A DNA stretch of 11,127 nt from Candidatus Omnitrophota bacterium (lineage in GTDB: Bacteria; Ratteibacteria; UBA8468; B48-G9; DTJG01), in the NCBI GenBank assembly GCA_023818725.1, contig JAMWBX010000009.1, forward strand, positions 1-11,127, in the 5' to 3' direction. Shown piece by piece: positions 1-5,428 of the stretch. A program made the translations under genes and the position numbers. Position 1 is the first letter of the stretch. The number at the start of each line of letters is the position of its first letter. Below the pieces are notes generated by a model that saw only the letters and a program-made list of their open reading frames with translations, ran no database searches and was not told where the DNA came from.

Positions 1-38
1 ATACCAGCAGGCCCGGAACCAATAATGGCAAGATCCAT
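1..38 (-). CDS. trxB: Thioredoxin-reductase-like FAD/NAD(P)-binding protein, N-terminal fragment
   Basis: Only the first 12 codons and two bases lie in the window; the gene continues past the left edge. They read MDLAIIGSGPAG, the beta-strand and GxGxxG turn of an FAD-binding Rossmann fold as it begins in thioredoxin reductases and related flavoproteins. I chose ATG 38-36 because it opens the Rossmann frame; the ATG at 42-40 is out of that frame. An AGGGGG ribosome-binding site (45-50) lies 6 nt upstream, one of the few good ones in this operon. The gene begins 3 bp after the ccdA stop codon, so it is the next gene of the same transcript. TrxB would supply NADPH-derived electrons to thioredoxin, the usual electron donor of CcdA. 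The family call rests on the fold motif plus context; another pyridine nucleotide-disulfide oxidoreductase remains possible. Confidence 0.72.
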   Translation of the reverse strand, partial: MDLAIIGSGPAG

Positions 39-41
39 CCA

Positions 42-728
42 TTACCCCCTTGAAAGAAGATAGAAGGAAAACAAAAGAAGAACAATACCTGCAAACATTC
101 TCACAATTCTTGTATGCCGCACCACAAATGATTTAGGTTTTCTGAATGAAGAAAAAAATGTGGCAAAAACAAAAAAAGGTATTGATAGACCGATAGAATA
201 AAAAAGAAGCATTAAAATGCCCTTCGACACAGTATCCTGAGTTGAAGCTATAGTGAGAATTGCTCCAAGAACAGGTCCAACACACGGAGTCCAGGAAATC
301 CCCAGTACAGCGCCGAAAACAATAGCACCAAAACCAGAAGGCTTTTTCCTGAATTCAGGAGAAAACTTCCCACCAAAAATAGAAAAAAAATGTGTTAGCT
401 CGAGAGTTTCAAGGCTAAAGAAAAGCATTATTATTCCAGCCAGTATCTTAAAGTATTTAAGGTGAAAGGCAAGAAATCTACCAATAGATGTGGCTGAAGC
501 TCCAAGTATAACAAAAACGATCGTGAAGCCAGCACAAAAAAGCAAAATTGAAACAAGAAATTTACTTTCCCTTTTGATTCCATCGAGCGTTGAACCGAGA
601 ATAAAAGAAAAGTATGCTGGAATAATAGGCAAAATACACGGCGAAAAAAACGAAACAATTCCTCCCAAGAAACTTACGAAGAAGGCTAAATACAATCCCG
701 ACGCTGTGTTTTCAAGTATCTCTATCAT
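42..728 (-). CDS. ccdA: CcdA/DsbD-type transmembrane thiol-disulfide interchange protein
   Basis: A 228-residue polytopic membrane protein of the CcdA family, normal in length. Two conserved halves are visible: SPCILPIIP around Cys31 and TPCVGP around Cys149. These are the two membrane-embedded cysteines and proline-rich turns that define CcdA and the DsbD core. About six hydrophobic segments cover residues 13-35, 55-80, 92-112, 133-160, 168-193 and 209-226. In the family the cysteine pair accepts electrons from cytoplasmic thioredoxin and passes them to extracytoplasmic thiol proteins, for cytochrome c maturation or disulfide reduction. No cytochrome c assembly gene is present here, so the second role fits better (inference). 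The first 17 bp overlap the radical-SAM gene, and the trxB-like gene starts 3 bp beyond the stop. No Shine-Dalgarno is visible, so translation is probably coupled to the upstream gene. Confidence 0.93.
   Translation of the reverse strand: MIEILENTASGLYLAFFVSFLGGIVSFFSPCILPIIPAYFSFILGSTLDGIKRESKFLVSILLFCAGFTIVFVILGASATSIGRFLAFHLKYFKILAGIIMLFFSLETLELTHFFSIFGGKFSPEFRKKPSGFGAIVFGAVLGISWTPCVGPVLGAILTIASTQDTVSKGILMLLFYSIGLSIPFFVFATFFSSFRKPKSFVVRHTRIVRMFAGIVLLLFSFYLLSRG
45..50 (-). promoter_or_regulatory. Ribosome-binding site of the trxB-like gene
   Basis: AGGGGG on the minus strand, separated by six bases from the ATG at 38-36. It overlaps the final codons of ccdA and supports the start at 38 over the out-of-frame ATG at 42. 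Confidence 0.6.
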
Positions 729-1437
729 AGTATCTTATACAACACTTTTCAAAAAAATTCGAAACTTCTTGGCGGAATTTTTCCATCTCTTCTCTGGAAA
801 ACGGTATTCCACCATCAAAGTCATCCCTTACCCCGATCTTTCTGTATTGCTGAAGTACATATTTTTTTGCGCCTTTTAACACCATTGCTATCTGTCTTAT
901 ATTTTCAATAGTATGAAATGAACGAACAAGTGTTGTTCTGAATTCATAATCAATACCGGAATTCATCACAATTTTTGCAGAGGACAAAATATTTCCGAGC
1001 ATCTTATCGTCAACCAGAATCCCGCTTGTCATTGAATATAATTGAGGCTCAAAAGCATTTTTGATATCCATTGCAACACCATCTATCAAACAGCTGTCTA
1101 TAAGAAATTTAAGCTTATCAGGAAAGGTGCCATTTGTATCAACCTTAACAGCCATATTTATCTTTTTAATTTCTCTTATGATGTCGAATATAAAGTCAGA
1201 AACAAAAGGTTCACCCCCTGTGATAACAACCCCATCTATGAAATCTTTATTTTCATCCAAGTATTCTTTTATCACACCCAAATCGATATCTTCAAAATTT
1301 TGAGGCTCCTGAATAAGTTGCCAGTTCTGGCAGAATGGACACCTCAAATTACATCCCGTTAGAAAAATAACCGATGTAATCTTCGAATCCCAATCACAAA
1401 AAGAATTTTTTACCCAGCCTTTGATTGAGTATTTCAT
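712..1437 (-). CDS. Radical SAM activase of the anaerobic ribonucleotide reductase-activating (NrdG-like) type
   Basis: A 241-residue radical SAM protein. The motif GCNLRCPFCQN gives Cys29, Cys33 and Cys36 (CxxxCxxC) for the 4Fe-4S cluster. GGEP at 74-77 is the SAM-binding motif, and TNGT (101-104) and MDIK (123-126) are the expected later strands. Overall this matches proteins annotated as anaerobic ribonucleoside-triphosphate reductase activating protein, which install the glycyl radical on class III reductases. Pyruvate formate-lyase activases look similar, so the exact client is uncertain, and no glycyl-radical enzyme gene lies in the window. It starts 13 bp after the anti-sigma stop and overlaps ccdA by 17 bp, so it belongs to the thiol operon. 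A link to a thioredoxin-reduced class III reductase is attractive but inferred. No ribosome-binding site is evident before the ATG. Confidence 0.88.
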   Translation of the reverse strand: MKYSIKGWVKNSFCDWDSKITSVIFLTGCNLRCPFCQNWQLIQEPQNFEDIDLGVIKEYLDENKDFIDGVVITGGEPFVSDFIFDIIREIKKINMAVKVDTNGTFPDKLKFLIDSCLIDGVAMDIKNAFEPQLYSMTSGILVDDKMLGNILSSAKIVMNSGIDYEFRTTLVRSFHTIENIRQIAMVLKGAKKYVLQQYRKIGVRDDFDGGIPFSREEMEKFRQEVSNFFEKCCIRYYDRDT

Positions 1438-1450
1438 CTGGAAAAGAAAA

Positions 1451-1699
1451 TCAAAATTTTTCTTTTTCGTAAATTACTCGTAGCTGATAGAAGACTCTTT
1501 CGGAAACATTTTTTGGAACTCTACAGTATTTTTTTCTGTAATAAACCCTTGATAGGGCGACAGTTTTTTTTAATGTGCGAAAAAAGATCATGCAATTCTC
1601 ACAGAGACAAAGATGTTCTTCAACAAGATCAACCTCGTCCTGGTCAAGGTCTCTGTCAATGTACAAAGAAATTAATTCAAGGTATTTTTCACATTTCAC
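1451..1699 (-). CDS. Zinc-binding anti-sigma factor (ZAS / zf-HC2 family), RsrA-like
   Basis: An 82-residue soluble protein. His29, Cys33 and Cys36 form the HxxxCxxC signature of zinc-associated anti-sigma factors, and Cys3 lies 26 residues before the histidine. As I recall, RsrA binds zinc through Cys11, His37, Cys41 and Cys44, which is the same spacing. Further cysteines are Cys31 and Cys59. There is no transmembrane segment, so it should act in the cytoplasm by holding the ECF sigma factor encoded just upstream. The GTG start (1699-1697) overlaps the sigma TGA in a GTGA junction, typical of stoichiometric translational coupling. If it behaves like RsrA, oxidation would form a disulfide, release zinc and free the sigma factor; that is inference from spacing and context. 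The radical-SAM gene follows after 13 bp. Confidence 0.86.
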   Translation of the reverse strand: MKCEKYLELISLYIDRDLDQDEVDLVEEHLCLCENCMIFFRTLKKTVALSRVYYRKKYCRVPKNVSERVFYQLRVIYEKEKF

Positions 1700-2322
1700 A
1701 AATTCGCTCCCTGCTTTAGGTCTGTCTGAAAATAAGAAGAAAGCTTATCCCGTAAAAACATTCTACTTCTATGAACCCTTGATTTCACAGCAGGAACTGA
1801 TAGATTAAGCATTTTGCTAATCTCTTCAGTTGAAAAACCCTCGATATCATGAAGAACAAATATTGTTTTGTATTTACCGGGAAGGGCATCAACAGATTTT
1901 TCTATGAGAAGCTTCAATTCCTGATTTCTCAAATGTGCACCGGGATCATTGGACCAATCCGGGGCATTATGGTAGAATTCAAGCTTTCCGGAATCACTCG
2001 TTTGTGTTTCGAACCTTACCAGCGGAATTTTCTTTTTTCTCATCTTCATAAAAGCGTTGTTTGTCGCTATCCTGTAAAGCCATGTTGAAAAGGCAGACTT
2101 ACCTTCAAATTTGGGTAGCGCATAATAGGCATTGATGAAGGTTTCCTGAAGAAGGTCTGCTGCATCCTCTTTATTACCAAGGAGTTTTAACCCGAGATTA
2201 TAAATTTTTGCCTGATTTCTTTTCACAAGTTCTTCAAAGGCAGCATGGTCCCTGTTTTTTGCCCTTTCTATCAGTTCATTTTCTTTCAGTAAGGCAAGCG
2301 CCTTTGGCTGATTGTTTTGCAT
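1696..2322 (-). CDS. ECF (RpoE-like) RNA polymerase sigma factor
   Basis: From ATG 2322 the product has 208 residues. Region 2 spans about 20-97, with DLLQETFINAYYAL (region 2.2) and STWLYRIATNNAFMKMRKKK (2.3/2.4). Region 4 spans about 145-195, with the helix-turn-helix GFSTEEISKMLNLSVPAVKS. There is no region 3, as expected for the ECF class. It should direct RNA polymerase to a stress regulon while restrained by the downstream zinc anti-sigma factor, which it overlaps by 4 bp. An in-frame TTG at 2349 would add nine residues. I prefer the ATG because region 2 is complete without them and an extended -10 sequence lies directly before it; neither start has a clear ribosome-binding site. The tauE-like gene ends 41 bp before this ATG. 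An ordinary-looking -10 at its own start suggests the sigma gene also has a basal promoter. Confidence 0.9.
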   Translation of the reverse strand: MQNNQPKALALLKENELIERAKNRDHAAFEELVKRNQAKIYNLGLKLLGNKEDAADLLQETFINAYYALPKFEGKSAFSTWLYRIATNNAFMKMRKKKIPLVRFETQTSDSGKLEFYHNAPDWSNDPGAHLRNQELKLLIEKSVDALPGKYKTIFVLHDIEGFSTEEISKMLNLSVPAVKSRVHRSRMFLRDKLSSYFQTDLKQGANL

Positions 2323-2329
2323 ATCATTT

Positions 2330-2338
2330 ATTATATCA
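2330..2338 (-). promoter_or_regulatory. Extended -10 promoter element before the sigma gene
   Basis: On the minus strand TGA-TATAAT reads as a consensus extended -10 (TATAAT at 2330-2335, TG at 2337-2338). A weak -35 (TGGAAT, 2353-2358) lies 17 bp upstream. The predicted transcription start, about 2323, falls one base before the ATG at 2322, implying a leaderless mRNA. It may be an internal promoter of the operon. Confidence 0.5.
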
Positions 2339-2363
2339 GAATGTAGCAAGTAATTCCAGAAAC

Positions 2364-3116
2364 CTATGGATTTCTTATCAAAACAGCAATTCCCGCAAAT
2401 AAGAGCACAATTGAAAAAATTTTTCTCAATTTCCGATTGTCTGTGCGCAAACTGAGTGTAGAGCCTGCCTTCGCTGAAAACACAGCAACAAGACCAGCAA
2501 TTGTTCCTGAATGAAAATCAACAAATCCGTGGTAAATGTATCCTGCAACTGCTGATAGGGAATTGAACATAACCACTGATAATACAGTACCTATACAAAT
2601 CTTCATTGGAAGGCCAATCCACAAGTGTAAAAAGGGGACAATAACAATTGCCCCACCAACACCACCCATACCCGAAATAAGCCCTCCACTAAAACCAATC
2701 AACGTTAAACGAACGGGTAAAGACCTCATCTGTGCAGAACAACCCCTGTCAGTCAACCTTTCCCTCCACATGTTAATAGCCAGAGCAATTGCAAGAGACA
2801 CAAAAAAAATCTTTACCACGGTCTCCGGGAGGTTGGCAGTTATTAAACTTCCATACTGTGCACCAATTATGCCGGAAATAATAAGAAAGCCTGTAATTTT
2901 GAAGTTTACCTGGTCTGCTTTCATATGAGAAATGAAAGCAGAAACAGAAGAAACCAGTATAACAAGCAGGCTTGTGCCAATGGCTTTTTTTATTGACCCT
3001 AACATAAAGTAAAACACTGGAACATAAATAGTGCCGCCGCCCATACCGGTCAATCCGCAAATAAACCCTGCAAATAATCCGGCAACAAAAGATTCAAGGA
3101 TAGATATAAATTCCAT
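2364..3116 (-). CDS. TauE/SafE family membrane transporter (sulfite/organosulfur-type anion exporter)
   Basis: A 250-residue polytopic protein of usual family length. It shows the two-fold internal repeat of TauE/SafE: GLTGMGGGTIYVPVF at 21-35 and ISGMGGVGGAIVIVPF at 147-162. Each is followed by a helix with a conserved threonine and serine-rich stretch (IGTSLLVILVSSVSA; IGTVLSVVMFNSLSA). About eight membrane segments are predicted. Characterised members export sulfite, sulfoacetate or related anions, but substrates vary and cannot be read from sequence. It starts 3 bp after the CvpA-like stop codon with no ribosome-binding site, implying translational coupling, and the sigma gene follows. 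A role in exporting a sulfur compound would suit the redox-thiol context; that is inference. Confidence 0.92.
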   Translation of the reverse strand: MEFISILESFVAGLFAGFICGLTGMGGGTIYVPVFYFMLGSIKKAIGTSLLVILVSSVSAFISHMKADQVNFKITGFLIISGIIGAQYGSLITANLPETVVKIFFVSLAIALAINMWRERLTDRGCSAQMRSLPVRLTLIGFSGGLISGMGGVGGAIVIVPFLHLWIGLPMKICIGTVLSVVMFNSLSAVAGYIYHGFVDFHSGTIAGLVAVFSAKAGSTLSLRTDNRKLRKIFSIVLLFAGIAVLIRNP

Positions 3117-3119
3117 TTT

Positions 3120-3986
3120 TTAATACTTGATTGGTTCACGCCACAGCATAATGTCAAGTTTATTATTGTCGATTGGACAGGGACCTGTAGGTGTTACCCA
3201 GGTTCGATTTCTCCATGTGCCGCAATCAAATTTAACATCCTGACGCGCAAGTTCGACAGGACAGGCGTTGTAAAGTTTGTGATAACCTTCATATGTCTGA
3301 CAACCATCTGAAATCCTGCCACATTTTTCACATACAAATTTAGGAACTATACCTGCGCCATATTTTGCGACATATCCATTAAACATAACCTTTCCACCAC
3401 AGTTGATGCATGTATAACCTTCAAATTTCGTAAAATTCATCTTGATTAATCTGGCTTTCATTACATCCTGCCCAAACTCATCCCTGTATGCAACAGGAAG
3501 GATTATCATCTTTGGAAGTGTAATATTGTGTCTTTCAATCTGTTCATAAAACCTAAGTAATCCCTGCCTTACAAAAGGAGCAAATTTGGTCTGATTTATC
3601 TCCTCGCCCATCTGAACAGAAGAAGTCATAATCACCAGAATGCTTGCTGCGCCAACAAATCCATTTACTGTACCCAGCACTCCGCCAAAAATTCTGTCAA
3701 TAACCGGTTTTATTTCAACCTTTCTCCTTATTGCCTCGAGGAAAAGAATAATAACGAGACAAAAAATTATGCTTGAAAGAATGAAAAAAATAAGTTCGAC
3801 AGGTGTCCCTGTGATTCCGAATTTCTTAAAAAGTTTTACTGGCGCAGGATAAACAAACGATCCAATAAAAATCCCAAAGGCAATTCCAAAGATATCTATC
3901 AGTGTACCGAGAAAGCCACGGCCGGCTCCCCCTAAAATGCCCCCAAGCACAAACATTATAACGATGACATCCAGTCCACCAAACAC
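3120..3986 (-). CDS. CvpA-like four-helix membrane protein with an eight-cysteine C-terminal domain
   Basis: The 288-residue product begins like CvpA family proteins: hydrophobic segments at about 4-20, 27-46, 62-84 and 103-123, with GRGF after the first. The remainder, about 165 residues, is not typical of CvpA. It contains Cys193-x2-Cys196 and Cys219-x2-Cys222, resembling a zinc ribbon, then Cys229, Cys242, Cys255 and Cys270 at near-regular 13-15 residue spacing. The most basic loop (RRKVEIK, 88-94) lies between helices 3 and 4, which by the positive-inside rule puts the C-terminus outside the cytoplasm. Mycobacterial MarP, a CvpA-like membrane domain with a periplasmic protease, has that layout. 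An extracytoplasmic Cys-rich domain would be a natural CcdA client (inference). The start is GTG 3986: a TGA lies five codons upstream, and no Shine-Dalgarno is visible. The function of this combination is unknown to me. Confidence 0.82.
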   Translation of the reverse strand: MFGGLDVIVIMFVLGGILGGAGRGFLGTLIDIFGIAFGIFIGSFVYPAPVKLFKKFGITGTPVELIFFILSSIIFCLVIILFLEAIRRKVEIKPVIDRIFGGVLGTVNGFVGAASILVIMTSSVQMGEEINQTKFAPFVRQGLLRFYEQIERHNITLPKMIILPVAYRDEFGQDVMKARLIKMNFTKFEGYTCINCGGKVMFNGYVAKYGAGIVPKFVCEKCGRISDGCQTYEGYHKLYNACPVELARQDVKFDCGTWRNRTWVTPTGPCPIDNNKLDIMLWREPIKY

Positions 3987-3992
3987 AAAGAT

Positions 3993-4020
3993 ATGATATC
4001 ATTTTTTTTAGACGTGAAAA
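3993..4020 (-). promoter_or_regulatory. Candidate leaderless promoter of the CvpA-like gene
   Basis: On the minus strand an extended -10, TGA-TATCAT (TATCAT 3993-3998), lies 16 bp from a TTTTCA -35 (4015-4020). The predicted transcription start is base 3986, exactly the G of the GTG codon. The -10 is embedded in a perfect 10-bp palindrome, ATGATATCAT (3993-4002). The remaining intergenic bases (to 4126) show no other feature I can support. Confidence 0.42.
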
Positions 4021-4126
4021 AATTGACCAATAAGATTCTCTTGCCACAGAAAAATTCCTGCATTTTCCTTTTTCCTCTAAGGCTATATCCGGACAATAAG
4101 GAACAATCGGGTGGGACTTATTGATA

Positions 4127-4525
4127 TCATCTTCTATCCCGTCTTTTCCAATAATCTTGCTTGATAAAATCGACATTCCTGTATTCCTGACGTATTTGCT
4201 CTCTGCGTTTTTTCATGGTCTGGTATTCTTCGTTATCTTTCAGCCTTTCTTCTATCTTCTCTCTTAATTGTTGCTGAAGTTGCCTTATTTGTTCAACCAG
4301 CTGTTTCAACTCCTGATCCTGCTGAATAACATTCCTTTCTATGTCAAACATCTTCTTTTGGATTTCAAGTAGTTCCTTCACCTTACCAGCAATTTCAGGA
4401 GTTCCAGGTGCGACTTTTTCCAGCGAAGGTTGATGCTGAGATGTTCTTAATAAAGGTGCATCCCTGCCATGAGCAAACGTAAGAAAGACTCCACAGATTC
4501 CGGTTATTATCATCACTTTTTTCAT
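4127..4525 (-). CDS. Secreted coiled-coil protein of unknown function
   Basis: A 132-residue protein I do not recognise. Residues 1-20 look like a signal peptide: two lysines, a hydrophobic core and AHG as a plausible cleavage site before Arg21. There is no lipobox. A proline-containing linker follows (about 21-45). From about 48 to 122 the sequence is almost entirely charged or glutamine-rich helix with heptad-like leucine and isoleucine spacing, for example QLVEQIRQLQQQLREKIEE, so a long coiled coil is likely. The C-terminus is strongly basic. It would act in the periplasm, perhaps as a small chaperone or sensor loosely like Spy/ZraP-type proteins, but their diagnostic motifs are not seen. 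It is the first gene of the minus-strand cluster, with its own strong promoter. The gap of 140 bp to the CvpA-like gene makes co-transcription possible but unproven. Confidence 0.78.
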   Translation of the reverse strand: MKKVMIITGICGVFLTFAHGRDAPLLRTSQHQPSLEKVAPGTPEIAGKVKELLEIQKKMFDIERNVIQQDQELKQLVEQIRQLQQQLREKIEERLKDNEEYQTMKKRREQIRQEYRNVDFIKQDYWKRRDRR

Positions 4526-4542
4526 TTTTTCACCCGACGATT

Positions 4543-4571
4543 AATTTATATCTAATCCATCGCTTTGTCAA
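4543..4571 (-). promoter_or_regulatory. Sigma-70-type promoter of the coiled-coil gene
   Basis: Minus-strand TTGACA (4566-4571) is a perfect -35. Two overlapping -10 choices follow: TAAATT (4543-4548, 17-bp spacer) or TATAAA (4545-4550, 15-bp spacer). The predicted leader is only about 11-13 nt and contains GGTGA (4530-4534), a weak ribosome-binding site 4 nt from the ATG. Confidence 0.7.
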
Positions 4572-4592
4572 CCTTTAGACGAATGAAAGAAT

Positions 4593-4608
4593 ACCCGGTT
4601 TATCGGGT
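4593..4608. repeat. Inverted repeat (distal CCCG/CGGG dyad)
   Basis: ACCCG (4593-4597) and CGGGT (4604-4608) flank a 6-base spacer, giving ACCCG-N4-ATCGGGT-like symmetry. A second, similar dyad sits inside the HAD promoter at 4664-4680. The region between the two divergent genes (4526-4695) otherwise contains only their two promoters. Confidence 0.45.
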
Positions 4609-4657
4609 TCTGGTTTCCAATACATGGGGGCTGAACTCATAGATTTATTATGGCAAC

Positions 4658-4685
4658 TTGATTTCCCGCCTGAATCGGGTATAAT
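4658..4685 (+). promoter_or_regulatory. Promoter of the HAD gene with a dyad filling its spacer
   Basis: TTGATT (-35, 4658-4663) and a perfect TATAAT (-10, 4680-4685) are separated by 16 bp. The predicted start is near 4692, leaving a leader of about four bases before ATG 4696. The spacer is occupied by the dyad CCCG (4665-4668)/CGGG (4676-4679), well placed to be an operator that would block polymerase. Confidence 0.65.
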
Positions 4686-4695
4686 TTTTCGCATT

Positions 4696-5346
4696 ATGGA
4701 AAAGAAACTTTTCATCTTTGATCTTGATGGAACCCTGATAGATGCTTATATGGCAATATGGGAAACCCTTCTGCATACGCTAAATACCCTCGGATATCCA
4801 CCTGTTGACTTCAAAACAGCAAAAAGAGCTGTCGGATATGGTGACAAAAATTACATACCCAGATTTTTCAGACCCCAACATGTAGACCAAGCATCAAGAA
4901 TTTACAGGGAGTACCATCTAAAATCCCTGAACGGAAAGATAAAGCTTCTTCCAGGTGCAAAAAAGTTGCTTGAAGAGCTTAAACGAAAAGATAGATACAT
5001 TGCTGTTGCTTCAAACAGACCATCTGAATCAGGTATACTTATTGTAAGGAACCTTGGCATAGAAAAATTCTTTGACAAAATGGTTTTTGGAGACCAGGTA
5101 GTTAATCAGAAGCCTGACCCTGAAATACTGCTTAAAATAATTGATTTTTTCAGGATTGATAAGAAAAACACCATCTTTGTCGGAGACATGGACATAGATG
5201 CAAATACTGGCAAAAAGGCAGGCATAGATACGTTTGTTGTACCAACTGGTTCTTCAACCGTACAAGAGCTAAAAATAAGTAATCCCTCAAAAATCTGTAA
5301 TTCACTTTTTGAAATCCTAGAAATGCTGCAACAGGGTCTGCTTTGA
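4696..5346 (+). CDS. HAD-superfamily hydrolase, phosphoglycolate-phosphatase-like
   Basis: From ATG 4696 the product has 216 residues. All four HAD motifs are present: FDLDGT with Asp9 (nucleophile) and Asp11; VASN with Ser106; Lys139 in NQKPDPE; and GDMDID with Asp164 and Asp168. The cap inserted at about residues 16-85 is a helical C1 type as in Gph/PGMB phosphatases. It should be a cytoplasmic Mg-dependent phosphatase of a small phosphorylated metabolite; the substrate cannot be named. An in-frame ATG at 4624 would add 24 residues before the first strand. I reject it because HAD proteins begin right at this strand and the added stretch overlaps a near-consensus promoter. There is no ribosome-binding site, consistent with a leaderless message. 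The stop codon is 2 bp from the 3' end of the opposing tRNA-Cys gene. Confidence 0.92.
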   Translation: MEKKLFIFDLDGTLIDAYMAIWETLLHTLNTLGYPPVDFKTAKRAVGYGDKNYIPRFFRPQHVDQASRIYREYHLKSLNGKIKLLPGAKKLLEELKRKDRYIAVASNRPSESGILIVRNLGIEKFFDKMVFGDQVVNQKPDPEILLKIIDFFRIDKKNTIFVGDMDIDANTGKKAGIDTFVVPTGSSTVQELKISNPSKICNSLFEILEMLQQGLL

Positions 5347-5348
5347 AG

Positions 5349-5420
5349 AGGCCAGGACCGGATTTGACCCGGTGAGTAACGGTTTTGCAGACCGTTGCCT
5401 TACCACTTGGCTACCTGGCC
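5349..5420 (-). tRNA. tRNA-Cys (anticodon GCA)
   Basis: A complete 72-nt cloverleaf on the minus strand. The acceptor stem is GGCCAGG/CCTGGCC (5414-5420 with 5350-5356). The D arm is GCC-loop-GGC, the anticodon stem ACGGT/ACCGT encloses loop CTGCAAA with anticodon GCA, and the T arm is ACCGG-GTCAAAT-CCGGT. The discriminator base at 5349 is U, the identity base of tRNA-Cys. The 3' CCA is not encoded and must be added after transcription. The T loop begins GTC rather than the usual TTC. Its promoter would leave a 5' leader of only about two bases. Confidence 0.97.
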
Positions 5421-5428
5421 GTAAAATA

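Noticed and set aside
40..42. ATG overlapping the ccdA stop codon as start of the next gene
   Set aside because: It is out of frame with the Rossmann motif; the ATG at 38-36 gives the dinucleotide-binding sequence and has well-spaced AGGGGG.
490..879. A 129-codon plus-strand frame opposite ccdA and the radical SAM gene
   Set aside because: It is antisense to two clear family members, and its composition mirrors their codon pattern; no promoter or ribosome-binding site was seen.
3826..4176. An open minus-strand frame of 116 codons joining the end of the coiled-coil gene to the start of the CvpA-like gene, with a CP...C stretch in the otherwise empty gap
   Set aside because: Two thirds of it overlap well-supported coding frames, there is no ribosome-binding site at its ATG, and the part over the CvpA-like gene reads as a Trp/Cys-rich shadow. 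The 140-bp gap part alone is too short to support a gene.
4624..4695. N-terminal extension of the HAD protein from the ATG at 4624
   Set aside because: It lies across a TTGATT-16-TATAAT promoter, has no ribosome-binding site, and precedes the usual first strand of the HAD fold.
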